25,137 nucleotides of DNA from a virus. The translations under genes were made by a program, and so were the position numbers. The notes under the pieces were generated by a model. That model made no database searches, was not told the DNA's origin, and saw nothing but the letters and a program-made list of their open reading frames with translations. Positions 6,678 to 13,871 of this stretch are shown piece by piece; the stretch's first letter is position 1, and each line of letters begins with the position of its first letter. The stretch is taken from positions 1-25,137 of IMG/VR virus record IMGVR_UViG_3300010354_000588, one strand, 5' to 3'.

Positions 6678-7182
6678 CGAATAGTCCTTCTTGATTACAC
6701 CACTCATAGATTTCTTTATAAGAAAGTGTATCTTTTGATTGTAAAAATTGTACAGTAAACAAATATCTAGTTGTATCAAAATTAATTACTGTATGCTTAG
6801 TTTGTGTGTTAAACAAGTAAAATGATTTAAATTTATATTCTAGTTCGATAAAATTGTCATTCCAGTCATCTGATGTAGTTCCAAATAATGTATGACTTTT
6901 GCTTTCAAAGGATAACTTTAAATTAATACTTGCTGCTCTAGTTCCATCAGTATGCCAATTATAAACATTAAACGATGGCATTTTAACAATAAATCCAACT
7001 TCAACAGGAAATTTACGATTTATTGTTTGTAGTAATGGTTCCTTCATCCAAATCTCATCAGAAACAACCATTATATCTAATCCATATTGTCTTGCCCATA
7101 TATCTGATTTTACTAACGACGGGGCAATATTTAATAAATGATTTGATTGTTGTTTAAATTTTTTATAAAATTGATCTGTCAC
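6670..7182 (-). CDS. 2-oxoglutarate/Fe(II)-dependent oxygenase-like protein
   Basis: A 170-aa protein with the facial triad pattern of 2OG-Fe(II) dioxygenases: NWHTDG (His77, Asp79), the distal His in TKHTVINFD (His130) and an Arg nine residues later (Arg139) suited to bind 2-oxoglutarate. These enzymes hydroxylate proteins, nucleic acids or small molecules, and they are frequent in marine T4-like phages. The overall look (HTDG followed by INL) is near the aspartyl/asparaginyl beta-hydroxylase type. Start is GTG at 7182 in a GTGA overlap with the upstream stop; AAGGA lies nine bases upstream. Substrate unknown; it sits beside small DNA-replication-type genes rather than the sugar genes. Confidence 0.75.
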   Translation of the reverse strand: MTDQFYKKFKQQSNHLLNIAPSLVKSDIWARQYGLDIMVVSDEIWMKEPLLQTINRKFPVEVGFIVKMPSFNVYNWHTDGTRAASINLKLSFESKSHTLFGTTSDDWNDNFIELEYKFKSFYLFNTQTKHTVINFDTTRYLFTVQFLQSKDTLSYKEIYEWCNQEGLFDE

Positions 7183-7430
7183 AACGGATCATCCTTACTT
7201 AGTCTGTATAGTATTTTAGCACGATCCATAGCTCGTTGTAAAGCTTTATTGGTTTTAGCCGCTTTTCTTATTTCATTCCAAAGTTCAATTTCTTTAAATT
7301 CTTGTTCTTTTTCTATTGGATCGTAATCATATCCTACTACTATTTTTTCTGTGCTACCAAATTTTCTAGCATATGTGATACCATTGGATTTTTCGTAAAT
7401 GTAATTTTGATTTGGTTCTAATTGACTCAT
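7179..7430 (-). CDS. Small 83-aa conserved-looking protein, unknown
   Basis: An 83-aa protein: a beta-rich N-terminus (NYIYEKSNGITYARKFGS) followed by a helical, charged C-terminus (ELWNEIRKAAKTNKALQRAM). No catalytic residues stand out. Start ATG at 7430 has AGGA nine bases upstream. It is the first gene of the leftward run that includes the 2OG oxygenase, the zinc-finger protein and the DnaE-like protein, and diverges from a KpsC/S-like gene. Its first nine bases are identical to those of that divergent gene as part of an inverted repeat. The helical half with many Lys/Arg could bind nucleic acid (guess). Confidence 0.6.
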   Translation of the reverse strand: MSQLEPNQNYIYEKSNGITYARKFGSTEKIVVGYDYDPIEKEQEFKEIELWNEIRKAAKTNKALQRAMDRAKILYRLSKDDPL

Positions 7431-7476
7431 AAATATCCTGTAGTGATAAATTATTTAATATATTTTTATGAGTCAA
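7422..7476. repeat. Inverted repeat spanning both divergent start codons
   Basis: Left arm 7422-7436 (TTGACTCATAAATAT) and right arm 7462-7476 (ATTTTTATGAGTCAA) are reverse complements at 14 of 15 positions, separated by 25 bases. Each arm contains the start codon and first codons (Met-Ser-Gln) of one divergent gene, and on the other strand a TTGACT and a CATAAA(T/A)A facing the opposite gene. It could be a symmetric operator/promoter or a by-product of shared start signals. Confidence 0.55.
7428..7435 (+). promoter_or_regulatory. Candidate late promoter box (CATAAATA)
   Basis: Plus-strand CATAAATA fits NATAAATA and is 32 bases upstream of the ATG at 7468. The first three bases are the complement of the start codon of the minus-strand gene at 7430, the same arrangement as at 4371-4378. 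Confidence 0.35.
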
Positions 7477-8262
7477 ATAAAATACGCAGTAGTAGATCAA
7501 TTAATAGAAAAATCGCATCATTGGGCAGCACAGCCCTGGATCAAATACGGAGCCGAAAAATTTAGTAGTATACATCATGTACCTTCAAATTATGTTTTAT
7601 TAGCAATACATTTTGCTCCTTGGTGGAGTCCATTAAAAGAATGGATTGAAGCAGGTAATAAATGGATAGAAATTGATTATGGTTATTGGGGCCATAACTT
7701 ACCAAGAAGAAACACTCGTAGAGTAACGTATTGCGGTAGTCATAATCTTAAAATGAAAACCCCTCCGTTTTCTAGAATTAAAAATATCGATCCTCCTGTA
7801 CTAGATTGGAAGAAAAAAAGAGGAAATTATATTTTAGTTATAGAACCGCAACAAGACATGATTTTTCAAAGAACTAATGTAACACTACGAGATTGGAAAT
7901 TAAATTTACATAATCAAATTAGGAATTTTTGGTCTGGCGAAATAGTTTGGCGTAAAAAGAGAGGCAGTAAAGATCCTATAAGATGGCCGGAATATGTTTC
8001 GCAATTAGAAAACTGTTTTGGAGTAGTAGGTGAAAGAACTATGGCATGTGTAGAAGCTGCTATTATGGGATACCAAGCTTATACAACAGATTTTTCTTTA
8101 GTTAGTTTATTAATGGGTGATAAGTTAGAAAATATATTGGAAATTCAACATCCTGACAGATCAGCATGGTTAGATCATATAGCATGGAGTCAATTTACTA
8201 GGGAAGAATTTTATCAAGATCAGGAAGTAGCAATATTAACAGAAAGATATCAAATTTTATAA
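7468..8262 (+). CDS. KpsC/KpsS-like capsule-type glycosyltransferase-family protein (divergent subfamily)
   Basis: A 264-aa protein. Its IDYGYWGHN block and following RRVTYCGSHN align with IDTGYFGNG and HRVTKNAMQN in the C-terminal half of the 541-aa protein at 17120-18745. YILVIEPQQD, then GEIVWRKKRGSKDP, ENCFGVVGERTMACVEAAIMG and a final WLDHIAWSQFTREEF complete the pattern of GT-B-like capsule proteins of the KpsC/KpsS type, where the last motif is W-x2-(L/I)-x3-(Q/E/H)-(F/W)-T. The usual R-P-H-P is replaced by R-K-K-R here, so activity may be altered. It is an isolated plus-strand gene, converging on GT25 with one base between stops, and has no clear Shine-Dalgarno. Confidence 0.6.
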   Translation: MSQIKYAVVDQLIEKSHHWAAQPWIKYGAEKFSSIHHVPSNYVLLAIHFAPWWSPLKEWIEAGNKWIEIDYGYWGHNLPRRNTRRVTYCGSHNLKMKTPPFSRIKNIDPPVLDWKKKRGNYILVIEPQQDMIFQRTNVTLRDWKLNLHNQIRNFWSGEIVWRKKRGSKDPIRWPEYVSQLENCFGVVGERTMACVEAAIMGYQAYTTDFSLVSLLMGDKLENILEIQHPDRSAWLDHIAWSQFTREEFYQDQEVAILTERYQIL

Positions 8263-8263
8263 T

Positions 8264-8950
8264 CTAAGTAAGTAAATGAATAGAATTTCTTGTTAAAGAT
8301 AATTCCAGTATTTTATCTTGATAGCACGGATGTAGTCTGACAACTGTAGGAACAGTGACTCTGATATCCACGATATTACTTCCAATTTGTGTATCTGCTG
8401 CTACGAATCCAAATACTTCAATCCAATCTAGAATTTTTTTAGCAGCATTAGGTTTAATAATGTATCCATATGCTCCTCTCATATAGTTACCTGTTCCATT
8501 TTTTTCTGTAAGTTTTGTTTGCGAATTATGATATTTTTTTATCGAAAATGGTTTAGCTTTGGTAACTTCGTTACTATATTCTTCCGAAAAAGGATCTTCG
8601 TCATCTAATTTTAGAACATCTTGAAACGTTCCTAAAAAATTTTGTGGTAACGGTCGTATGAAATAACCGTCATGTTCTAAAATTAAATAAGGAATATTAT
8701 CGTTAACACAGTCTCTCCACAAATAGTAGTGACTCAAGAAGCATCCATAAACTCCTGGTCTACCTCCTTTAAAAATATATTTAGGACGTATTCCTAATTT
8801 TTTTAAATGTTCAGGATAACTATAACCATCTATGGCATCAAAATGTTCTACATTTATTCCAAACAGTCTGGCTCGTTCGATACATTGAGCAGCATTTTTT
8901 TCGGAATCATAGTTTCCTTTAAGAGTAATTATTTTTGCTTTTATGGACAT
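8264..8950 (-). CDS. Glycosyltransferase family 25-like protein
   Basis: A 228-aa protein with the family 25 (LPS beta-galactosyltransferase) signature: N-terminal IITLKGNYDSEKNA and FDAIDG, GCFLSHYYLW (Cys70 to Trp78) and LILEHD (89-94), where Glu-x-Asp lies at the nucleotide-sugar site. GNYMRGAYGYIIKPNAAKKIL (a region near 155-175) matches the usual GT25 'Y-x-I-x3-GA-x2-L' portion. These enzymes add hexoses to LPS core or similar glycans in the cytoplasm. The gene overlaps the upstream FkbM gene by 32 bases and is the last of the cupin/FkbM/GT25 run. Start ATG at 8950. Confidence 0.8.
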   Translation of the reverse strand: MSIKAKIITLKGNYDSEKNAAQCIERARLFGINVEHFDAIDGYSYPEHLKKLGIRPKYIFKGGRPGVYGCFLSHYYLWRDCVNDNIPYLILEHDGYFIRPLPQNFLGTFQDVLKLDDEDPFSEEYSNEVTKAKPFSIKKYHNSQTKLTEKNGTGNYMRGAYGYIIKPNAAKKILDWIEVFGFVAADTQIGSNIVDIRVTVPTVVRLHPCYQDKILELSLTRNSIHLLT

Positions 8951-9572
8951 AAACTTTATCAGATTCGTGAAATGTGGTAATGTATACGTAATCTAATTCA
9001 TGAAATAAATCTGCTAATTTGCTATTTAAATTTTTTTCAAATCTATTATCTAATTGATCCCATACTTCTACAACTATAGTAGGTTTAAATTGTGTTATTG
9101 TATTTTTTGCCCCCATTAGAGCATAATATTCGTATCCTTCTATATCTAAATGTATTAGATCACAACTATCTAATCCTAATTGATCAATTTGTAATACCGG
9201 ATACTTTCCTGCTCCATTTATAAAATTTTTACCTCTATTCTTTTCATTAATAGACAAATCTACCATAGATGGTTTTTCGCCTAAACAAGCCTGAATTTTT
9301 ACAACATTTGTTTCTGTTACATTTCTACAGAGACAATAAAAATTAAGCCATTCAGGTTCAAAAGTGTACACCCTATTAAATAAAGTAGCATATTTTTTAG
9401 GATAAAATCCGCAGTTGCCTCCTGCTTGAACTACAACCTGATGAGACTCTACAAATTTATCAATTTCAAAAGGAAGATCTGGATATCTTAACATATAGTC
9501 CCAACATCTTTTGTCGCTCTTAGGCCAGATATAGGAATCTCTCTGTTCAACTAAATCTGATATAGCTATCAT
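8919..9572 (-). CDS. FkbM-family methyltransferase
   Basis: A 217-aa SAM-dependent methyltransferase of the FkbM type. VVVQAGGNCGFYP (46-58) is the SAM-binding loop, with Gln instead of the usual Asp before the glycine-rich loop; YTFEPEW is the acidic strand beta2 end; DLIHLDIEGYEYYALMGA is the typical FkbM 'D-x-E-G-x-E' motif IV region; VVEVWD follows. FkbM enzymes O-methylate sugars or polyketides. It is coupled by a four-base overlap to the upstream cupin and by 32 bases to GT25, suggesting joint action on a glycan. A second FkbM gene is at 15570-16226, only distantly similar. Confidence 0.85.
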   Translation of the reverse strand: MIAISDLVEQRDSYIWPKSDKRCWDYMLRYPDLPFEIDKFVESHQVVVQAGGNCGFYPKKYATLFNRVYTFEPEWLNFYCLCRNVTETNVVKIQACLGEKPSMVDLSINEKNRGKNFINGAGKYPVLQIDQLGLDSCDLIHLDIEGYEYYALMGAKNTITQFKPTIVVEVWDQLDNRFEKNLNSKLADLFHELDYVYITTFHESDKVYVHKSKNNYS

Positions 9573-9916
9573 TTTTTAACAAATCCTGCGTCACGTCTTT
9601 CTATATCATTATGATCAAATTCTGCCCAGTACAATTCTAATGCTATAGTATCTTCTACAGCTTCGAATTGATGGTATTCTGTAGGAGCGACCTTAGTATA
9701 GTCACCAGGGCCAAGAATAGTTTCGTCAGTTAATTCGTAATCATTTTTCCAAACTCTAATAATCAACTTTCCGGTGATTACATAAAATCCGTTCCATTTA
9801 AATTGGTGTTTATGTTGACTACAAACTCCACCCTTCTTAATATCAATTCTATGAAATTCTAGTACACCGTTAGCTTCCAATAATTCTGTTTGTCCCCACA
9901 CTTTTCCTGCTTTCAT
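9569..9916 (-). CDS. Small cupin protein (mannose-6-phosphate isomerase/ManC C-terminal-like)
   Basis: A 115-aa single-domain cupin: HKH (His35, His37) with NGFYVITGKL as motif 1 and TEYHQFEAVE (His82) as motif 2. The third metal ligand, usually Glu four to five residues after HxH, is not obvious (Asn at 42). It resembles the type II phosphomannose isomerase cupin and sugar epimerase-like cupins that bind nucleotide-sugar intermediates. AAGGATAACTT precedes the ATG at 9916, a good ribosome site. It heads the cupin-FkbM-GT25 overlap group. A related, better-conserved cupin is fused to a nucleotidyltransferase at 18742-19506. Likely sugar-phosphate processing or binding; reaction uncertain. Confidence 0.75.
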   Translation of the reverse strand: MKAGKVWGQTELLEANGVLEFHRIDIKKGGVCSQHKHQFKWNGFYVITGKLIIRVWKNDYELTDETILGPGDYTKVAPTEYHQFEAVEDTIALELYWAEFDHNDIERRDAGFVKK

Positions 9917-9935
9917 AAGTTATCCTTTTTAAAAA

Positions 9936-10703
9936 TTACCAAGAAGGGCGTACCTTAGCTAATTCGCCTTTTCTTTTTTGAGATTTCTCCATCATTTTTT
10001 CTCTTTTACCTTTTCTGTCTCCTTTTAGATGCATAATATATCCATCTAATACTGAGTTAAAATGATGTTTGTTTACATGAGCACTTAAATTTATCGATTT
10101 AAATTTTTCTTCTGTTTCAAATTCTTTTCTTACAACATCAAAGATAAAACTATCATGCCATTCTTTTAATTTATATAATTCGTCAGTATCATAATACCAT
10201 TTAAATCTATTAAAGAAGTCTTTAGAAAATTTGTGATTCAAATCAAAAATCATAAACCCGCATTCACTAAATCCCTTATTATCTCTTCCGAGATATCCTA
10301 CAAAAAAATCTTCTGGCAAAAAATTTCTAAAATATTCTGGACTTACTGAATCATATAATTCTGTATCACTATCTAGCCAAATTAGATAGCGGGAATTTGT
10401 ATTAAAAGCAGCATGATATAAGGCATACACTTTATGACTAAATCTAATAGATTGATATTGAAACTTAACATTGCCTTCGTTTCTAAATTTATTTCTTTCT
10501 TTAAACTGTGTAAGTTCCGGGATACTATTTTCCAAATTTAGAATCTTAAAGTTTTTTTGTTCCGGAATATCTACATTATCTTTATAAATTAATACTTCTA
10601 TTAATGGATTAAGAAATCTTGTACATGACTCCAAAAAGAATTTACCATAGTTGTGATAACCGTCGTCGCTGAATGTGGTAACAATTGATATATTTTTACT
10701 CAT
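9936..10703 (-). CDS. GT-A-type glycosyltransferase (paralogue of 14764-15573)
   Basis: A 255-aa protein of the same family as the plus-strand gene at 14764-15573. Shared blocks are VTTF near the start, SIRFSHKVYA, YLIWLDSDTEL with the DxD metal motif (Asp111, Asp113), GYLGRDNKGFSECGFMIFDL, LKEWHDSFIFDVVRK and a terminal YIMHLKGDRKGKR. DxD and the E-C-G and W-H-D-S motifs fit a GT-A nucleotide-sugar glycosyltransferase; the WHDSF block is characteristic of this phage-associated group. It follows the conserved 168-aa gene with an ATGA overlap and ends 20 bases before the cupin. The sugar and acceptor are unknown. Confidence 0.75.
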   Translation of the reverse strand: MSKNISIVTTFSDDGYHNYGKFFLESCTRFLNPLIEVLIYKDNVDIPEQKNFKILNLENSIPELTQFKERNKFRNEGNVKFQYQSIRFSHKVYALYHAAFNTNSRYLIWLDSDTELYDSVSPEYFRNFLPEDFFVGYLGRDNKGFSECGFMIFDLNHKFSKDFFNRFKWYYDTDELYKLKEWHDSFIFDVVRKEFETEEKFKSINLSAHVNKHHFNSVLDGYIMHLKGDRKGKREKMMEKSQKRKGELAKVRPSW

Positions 10704-11206
10704 AAAATTTTTGATAGATTTATAATTTCACTCTGTCTACTTATTTCTTTAACAAAATAAGAGCATAACGGCTTTTCTTTACCAGACAATGGTACAGTCA
10801 ATAATTGACCGTTTTTCATCTTAGGAAAATACCATTTTACATCGTTATAAAAATTAATTATCTCTATAGGTTTGAATTCAATTCTAAAACTGCTCAAAGG
10901 ATTAAAACAAAATGCTTCAAATCCTCTATCATTTAAACTGGTTAAAGGTAAAATTTCTATTTCACTACTACTACTGCTATCCCCTACTGCTATGCTCCAA
11001 TCAATGGGCATAGTTACTTCTTCGTCTCCTATTTTCAAAACCATAGCAGGAGCATTGAAGCTTTCTAGAAATATTAATGGTATAAAGAAAAAATCTGGAT
11101 TAGTAATATCGCTATTATCTAACACGCTAAATCTCATATTTTCGTCTACGTCATCGGGTAAGTTATTTAAATCAAATGATTTGTTTTCTAATGTTAAAAT
11201 GTTCAT
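10700..11206 (-). CDS. Conserved-looking 168-aa protein downstream of uvsW, unknown
   Basis: A 168-aa protein that starts one base after the uvsW stop. The sequence has an N-terminal LTLENKSFDLNNLPDDV, a beta-rich middle (MVLKIGDEEVTMPIDWSIAVGD) and SCSYFVKEISRQSE-like end near residue 150. The SSSSSE linker may be flexible. No catalytic motif or known fold is evident. Position directly after uvsW and translational coupling (ATGA) into the glycosyltransferase suggest it belongs to the conserved uvsW transcript rather than to the sugar genes. I have an impression of similar proteins in other T4-like marine phages but cannot name a function. Confidence 0.6.
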   Translation of the reverse strand: MNILTLENKSFDLNNLPDDVDENMRFSVLDNSDITNPDFFFIPLIFLESFNAPAMVLKIGDEEVTMPIDWSIAVGDSSSSSEIEILPLTSLNDRGFEAFCFNPLSSFRIEFKPIEIINFYNDVKWYFPKMKNGQLLTVPLSGKEKPLCSYFVKEISRQSEIINLSKIL

Positions 11207-11207
11207 A

Positions 11208-12674
11208 TTAATTCCAATCTATTTTCTCAAGCGTGAACGGGTACTTAGCTTCCTTATAAAACTTCTTCCTTTCGGTAAGGTGCCGTTTCGCATATTTACA
11301 GGTGCTGGTGATATCCCAAATTTGTACGAAGTCTTTGTCTTCTGCTTTTCGAATGCCTCGCCCAATGCTCTGTATAACGCGGACAAAGCTTTTTCCGGGC
11401 TCCAGAAGAACCAGATTAAAAATCCTAGGAATATTAATACCCACAGCGGCCACGCCATAAGTCGCCACAGTAATCTTTTTATCACTAACTGCATGTTCTT
11501 TATATTCTTCCTTTCTGTCTTTAGTTTTTACTTCTCCAGAAATAAAAACTGATTCGTTTATATTTTCAACTAAAAAGTTGCCGGTATCTATTCTGTTTAC
11601 TAAAACTAATGTGTTACCAGCTTCTGAAATTTCTTTAATTAAGGAAGCTATATAAGACATTCTTTCCTTATCAGTTACCAAATATTTTAATTCTGTAGCA
11701 TATGATTTAAATTCAGGTAAATCAATTAATTGTAATACGTTTACGTGTAGATTACTTAACACACCTAGTTCCTGAAGTTCATGAGCAGTGATTCCTCCTA
11801 CTACAGGTCCGATACTGGCAAAAATTATTTCAGACTCGTAATCTGCTTTAGGAACGGTACCTGTTAATCCCCATCTAATAGCTGAGTTACAAAAGTTTTG
11901 TGTTAACAAATTTTTTAACACTGCGGCTTTGGCCATATGAACTTCGTCGACTATTACACATTGAACTCCATCTAAAAATTCAGCTAGAGTAATAATCTCG
12001 TGTTCAGAATTTTTAGATTTTTTGTCTAAAATGTTTAAACTTTGCCATGTACATATAGTATGAGTTTTGTTTAGTTCTTTTCTATCTCCATAATATACTC
12101 CTACGTCTAATCCTACAAGATTAAAATCTTCTTCTGTTTGTTCTACTAAACTTTTATTAGGAACTATCACCACGGTCCTGCCATATGGTTCGCACAATTG
12201 AGCTAATGTTGCTGTCATAATAGTTTTACCGGCGCCGGTCGCTACTTCTTGTAGACTTTGCGGATTCTCAATAAATCTATTAACTACTTCAACTTGATCA
12301 TCACGTAACAATATAGGATCGCCTTCGGATCTATGTCCTGCTCCCCATACTTTACCTTGATCAGCCCAATATGTGTTTGTTACTTTAGCAAACTCTAGTT
12401 TTAGCGGCTGTCTTAGATCTTGTATTTCCTCTATCTCATAATTTAATTCTTCCAATACAGACAAGATAGTTGGGATTTGATTTACATAACCATTTCCACC
12501 CATGCCAAATAAAGTCACTGAGCCATCCCATCGACCTAATTGATACGATGGTCTGTATCTAGCAGTCGGGTCGACAAATTTAAATTTGCTTACTAATTTT
12601 CTTCTTACTTCGACGGGTAAACCTTCTAATTTAATGTTTACTTCGTCCTTTATTATAAGTTTACATGATGGCAT
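11208..12674 (-). CDS. uvsW: UvsW, RNA-DNA and DNA helicase
   Basis: A 488-aa superfamily 2 helicase, matching T4 UvsW (503 aa). Motif I ATGAGKT (145-151), motif Ia IVPNKSL, motif II DEVH (243-246), motif III TGT (271-273) and motif VI QSIGRGIRK (435-443) are all present, with the N-terminal DNA-binding region ahead of them (YQLGRWDGSVTLF). UvsW unwinds R-loops and recombination junctions, switching T4 replication from origin- to recombination-dependent. Its ATG at 12674 lies inside the last 14 bases of the 391-aa gene, so the two are co-translated. The complete motif set indicates an active enzyme. Confidence 0.93.
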   Translation of the reverse strand: MPSCKLIIKDEVNIKLEGLPVEVRRKLVSKFKFVDPTARYRPSYQLGRWDGSVTLFGMGGNGYVNQIPTILSVLEELNYEIEEIQDLRQPLKLEFAKVTNTYWADQGKVWGAGHRSEGDPILLRDDQVEVVNRFIENPQSLQEVATGAGKTIMTATLAQLCEPYGRTVVIVPNKSLVEQTEEDFNLVGLDVGVYYGDRKELNKTHTICTWQSLNILDKKSKNSEHEIITLAEFLDGVQCVIVDEVHMAKAAVLKNLLTQNFCNSAIRWGLTGTVPKADYESEIIFASIGPVVGGITAHELQELGVLSNLHVNVLQLIDLPEFKSYATELKYLVTDKERMSYIASLIKEISEAGNTLVLVNRIDTGNFLVENINESVFISGEVKTKDRKEEYKEHAVSDKKITVATYGVAAVGINIPRIFNLVLLEPGKSFVRVIQSIGRGIRKAEDKDFVQIWDITSTCKYAKRHLTERKKFYKEAKYPFTLEKIDWN

Positions 12675-13836
12675 AATCGAAGCCTGTTATTGGTTTTATA
12701 TCTGAATAACAAATTTTTAAATCTACATTATCACAGTAGCTATAAATTTTACTATTTTTAAAACTAGGTGTAAAACAAATTAATGATTTAGGTTTCCATT
12801 TATCTTTTACTAAAAATTTGGGTAAGGACTTATTAGATAAACCAACTAGTTTTGTTGTGTTGTCTAAGTAACAATTAAATTTTAAACTAGCAATTTTTTG
12901 ATTGAAATCTTTGTTGGTATTGTTATCTAGTCTAAAATATATACCTATATTTTCTTCTATGTTAGATGACGAAAACACATTGTGTATGGTATCTAACAGT
13001 TCGATACATTGTTTACTTTTATGTTGATCAAAAATAACTAATATTGGAAATCTTTGAAGAGTCTTTAGGGATAAAATAATATCTTGAAAAGAATAATTTA
13101 AAGAATTAACATATACATCGGAATGTGTACGTAAAGCTAAATTATTTTCTAATGAATTTTTTTCTAAAGATTCATGGAATGTGTACTGAAATCTATGTTT
13201 TCTGTCATGTATTAGAGTTATATCATTTATATTGTTTTCTCCAACATCTTCAGAAAATTTTCTAATAAAATTTAGATTGTACATGTCTTTGAAATCAAAA
13301 GTTTTAGTCGAACTTTCTTTTATCGATACAATCTCCTTGTAATAATTTACTATTTTTTCATCAAAATTAAACTGAAAATCCTGTAAATTTTTTACTAATG
13401 TAAGCACATTTTTTTCAGTAAGATCTACTACATACTGATTGTTTTTTATAGAGTGAATGTCACCATCTAATGTTTTAGACAAATTAAAAAGTTTATCTTT
13501 GATTTTTTTATTAAAGGTAAATTCCACTACAATTTTACTAGAATCTGTGTCAGAAATGAAAACTTTCTTAACTTGATCTAATTGTCTAAAAGGTTTAGAC
13601 CAAACAGGAGTTGAAATGAAATCTAATGAAGTATGCGATGCTTTTTCAATTTCTACTTTATATTGATATAAAATTTTTAGAAGTAGATTAGCTTGATTTT
13701 CGGTCAAAAATAAGTCATTTCTAATTTGATATCCTATACTTTCCAAGACTTTTTTATCTTTAGCTTGCCATTCAACTACCTCGCTATAGAAGTTGTTGAA
13801 TATCAAATCTTGTAATAAGTTATCTACAGTTTTCAT
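12661..13836 (-). CDS. 391-aa protein upstream of uvsW, unknown
   Basis: A 391-aa, lysine- and asparagine-rich, mostly alpha/beta protein. The N-terminus (DLIFNNFYSEV, then LTENQANLLLKIL near 43-56) is helical; the second half has alternating strands such as FPILVIFDQHKSKQ and KPKSLICFTPSF. No Walker A or other enzymatic motif is found. It overlaps uvsW by 14 bases and has the same promoter, so it may act with UvsW in recombination-dependent replication (inference). It is the first gene after a perfect sigma70 consensus promoter, and no Shine-Dalgarno precedes its ATG at 13836, implying leaderless translation. An alternative start could be the in-frame TTG at codon 12. Family not recognised. 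Confidence 0.6.
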   Translation of the reverse strand: MKTVDNLLQDLIFNNFYSEVVEWQAKDKKVLESIGYQIRNDLFLTENQANLLLKILYQYKVEIEKASHTSLDFISTPVWSKPFRQLDQVKKVFISDTDSSKIVVEFTFNKKIKDKLFNLSKTLDGDIHSIKNNQYVVDLTEKNVLTLVKNLQDFQFNFDEKIVNYYKEIVSIKESSTKTFDFKDMYNLNFIRKFSEDVGENNINDITLIHDRKHRFQYTFHESLEKNSLENNLALRTHSDVYVNSLNYSFQDIILSLKTLQRFPILVIFDQHKSKQCIELLDTIHNVFSSSNIEENIGIYFRLDNNTNKDFNQKIASLKFNCYLDNTTKLVGLSNKSLPKFLVKDKWKPKSLICFTPSFKNSKIYSYCDNVDLKICYSDIKPITGFDYAIM

Positions 13837-13842
13837 AATAAA

Positions 13843-13871
13843 ATTATATATTAAATAACAGTAGTTGTCAA
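13843..13871 (-). promoter_or_regulatory. Perfect sigma70 consensus promoter (predicted leaderless) for the uvsW operon
   Basis: Minus strand TTGACA (13871-13866), a 17-base spacer and TATAAT (13848-13843): 12 of 12 consensus bases at ideal spacing. Six bases (TTTATT) then lead straight to the ATG at 13836, so the predicted +1 is the start codon A. The -35 includes the TGA stop of the upstream KpsC/S-like gene. It should be read by host polymerase with the housekeeping sigma. Confidence 0.75.

Noticed and set aside
6201-6779. Longer form starting at 6779
   Set aside because: It would overlap the 2OG oxygenase by over 100 bases and lacks a ribosome site, while the ATG at 6677 has AAGAAGGA.
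8250-8275. Bidirectional terminator between convergent genes
   Set aside because: The stops are one base apart and no stable hairpin or T-run is visible.
10872-11552. Long plus-strand ORF antisense to the uvsW end and the 168-aa gene
   Set aside because: It lies opposite genes with strong helicase motifs and translational coupling; its composition is that of a shadow frame.
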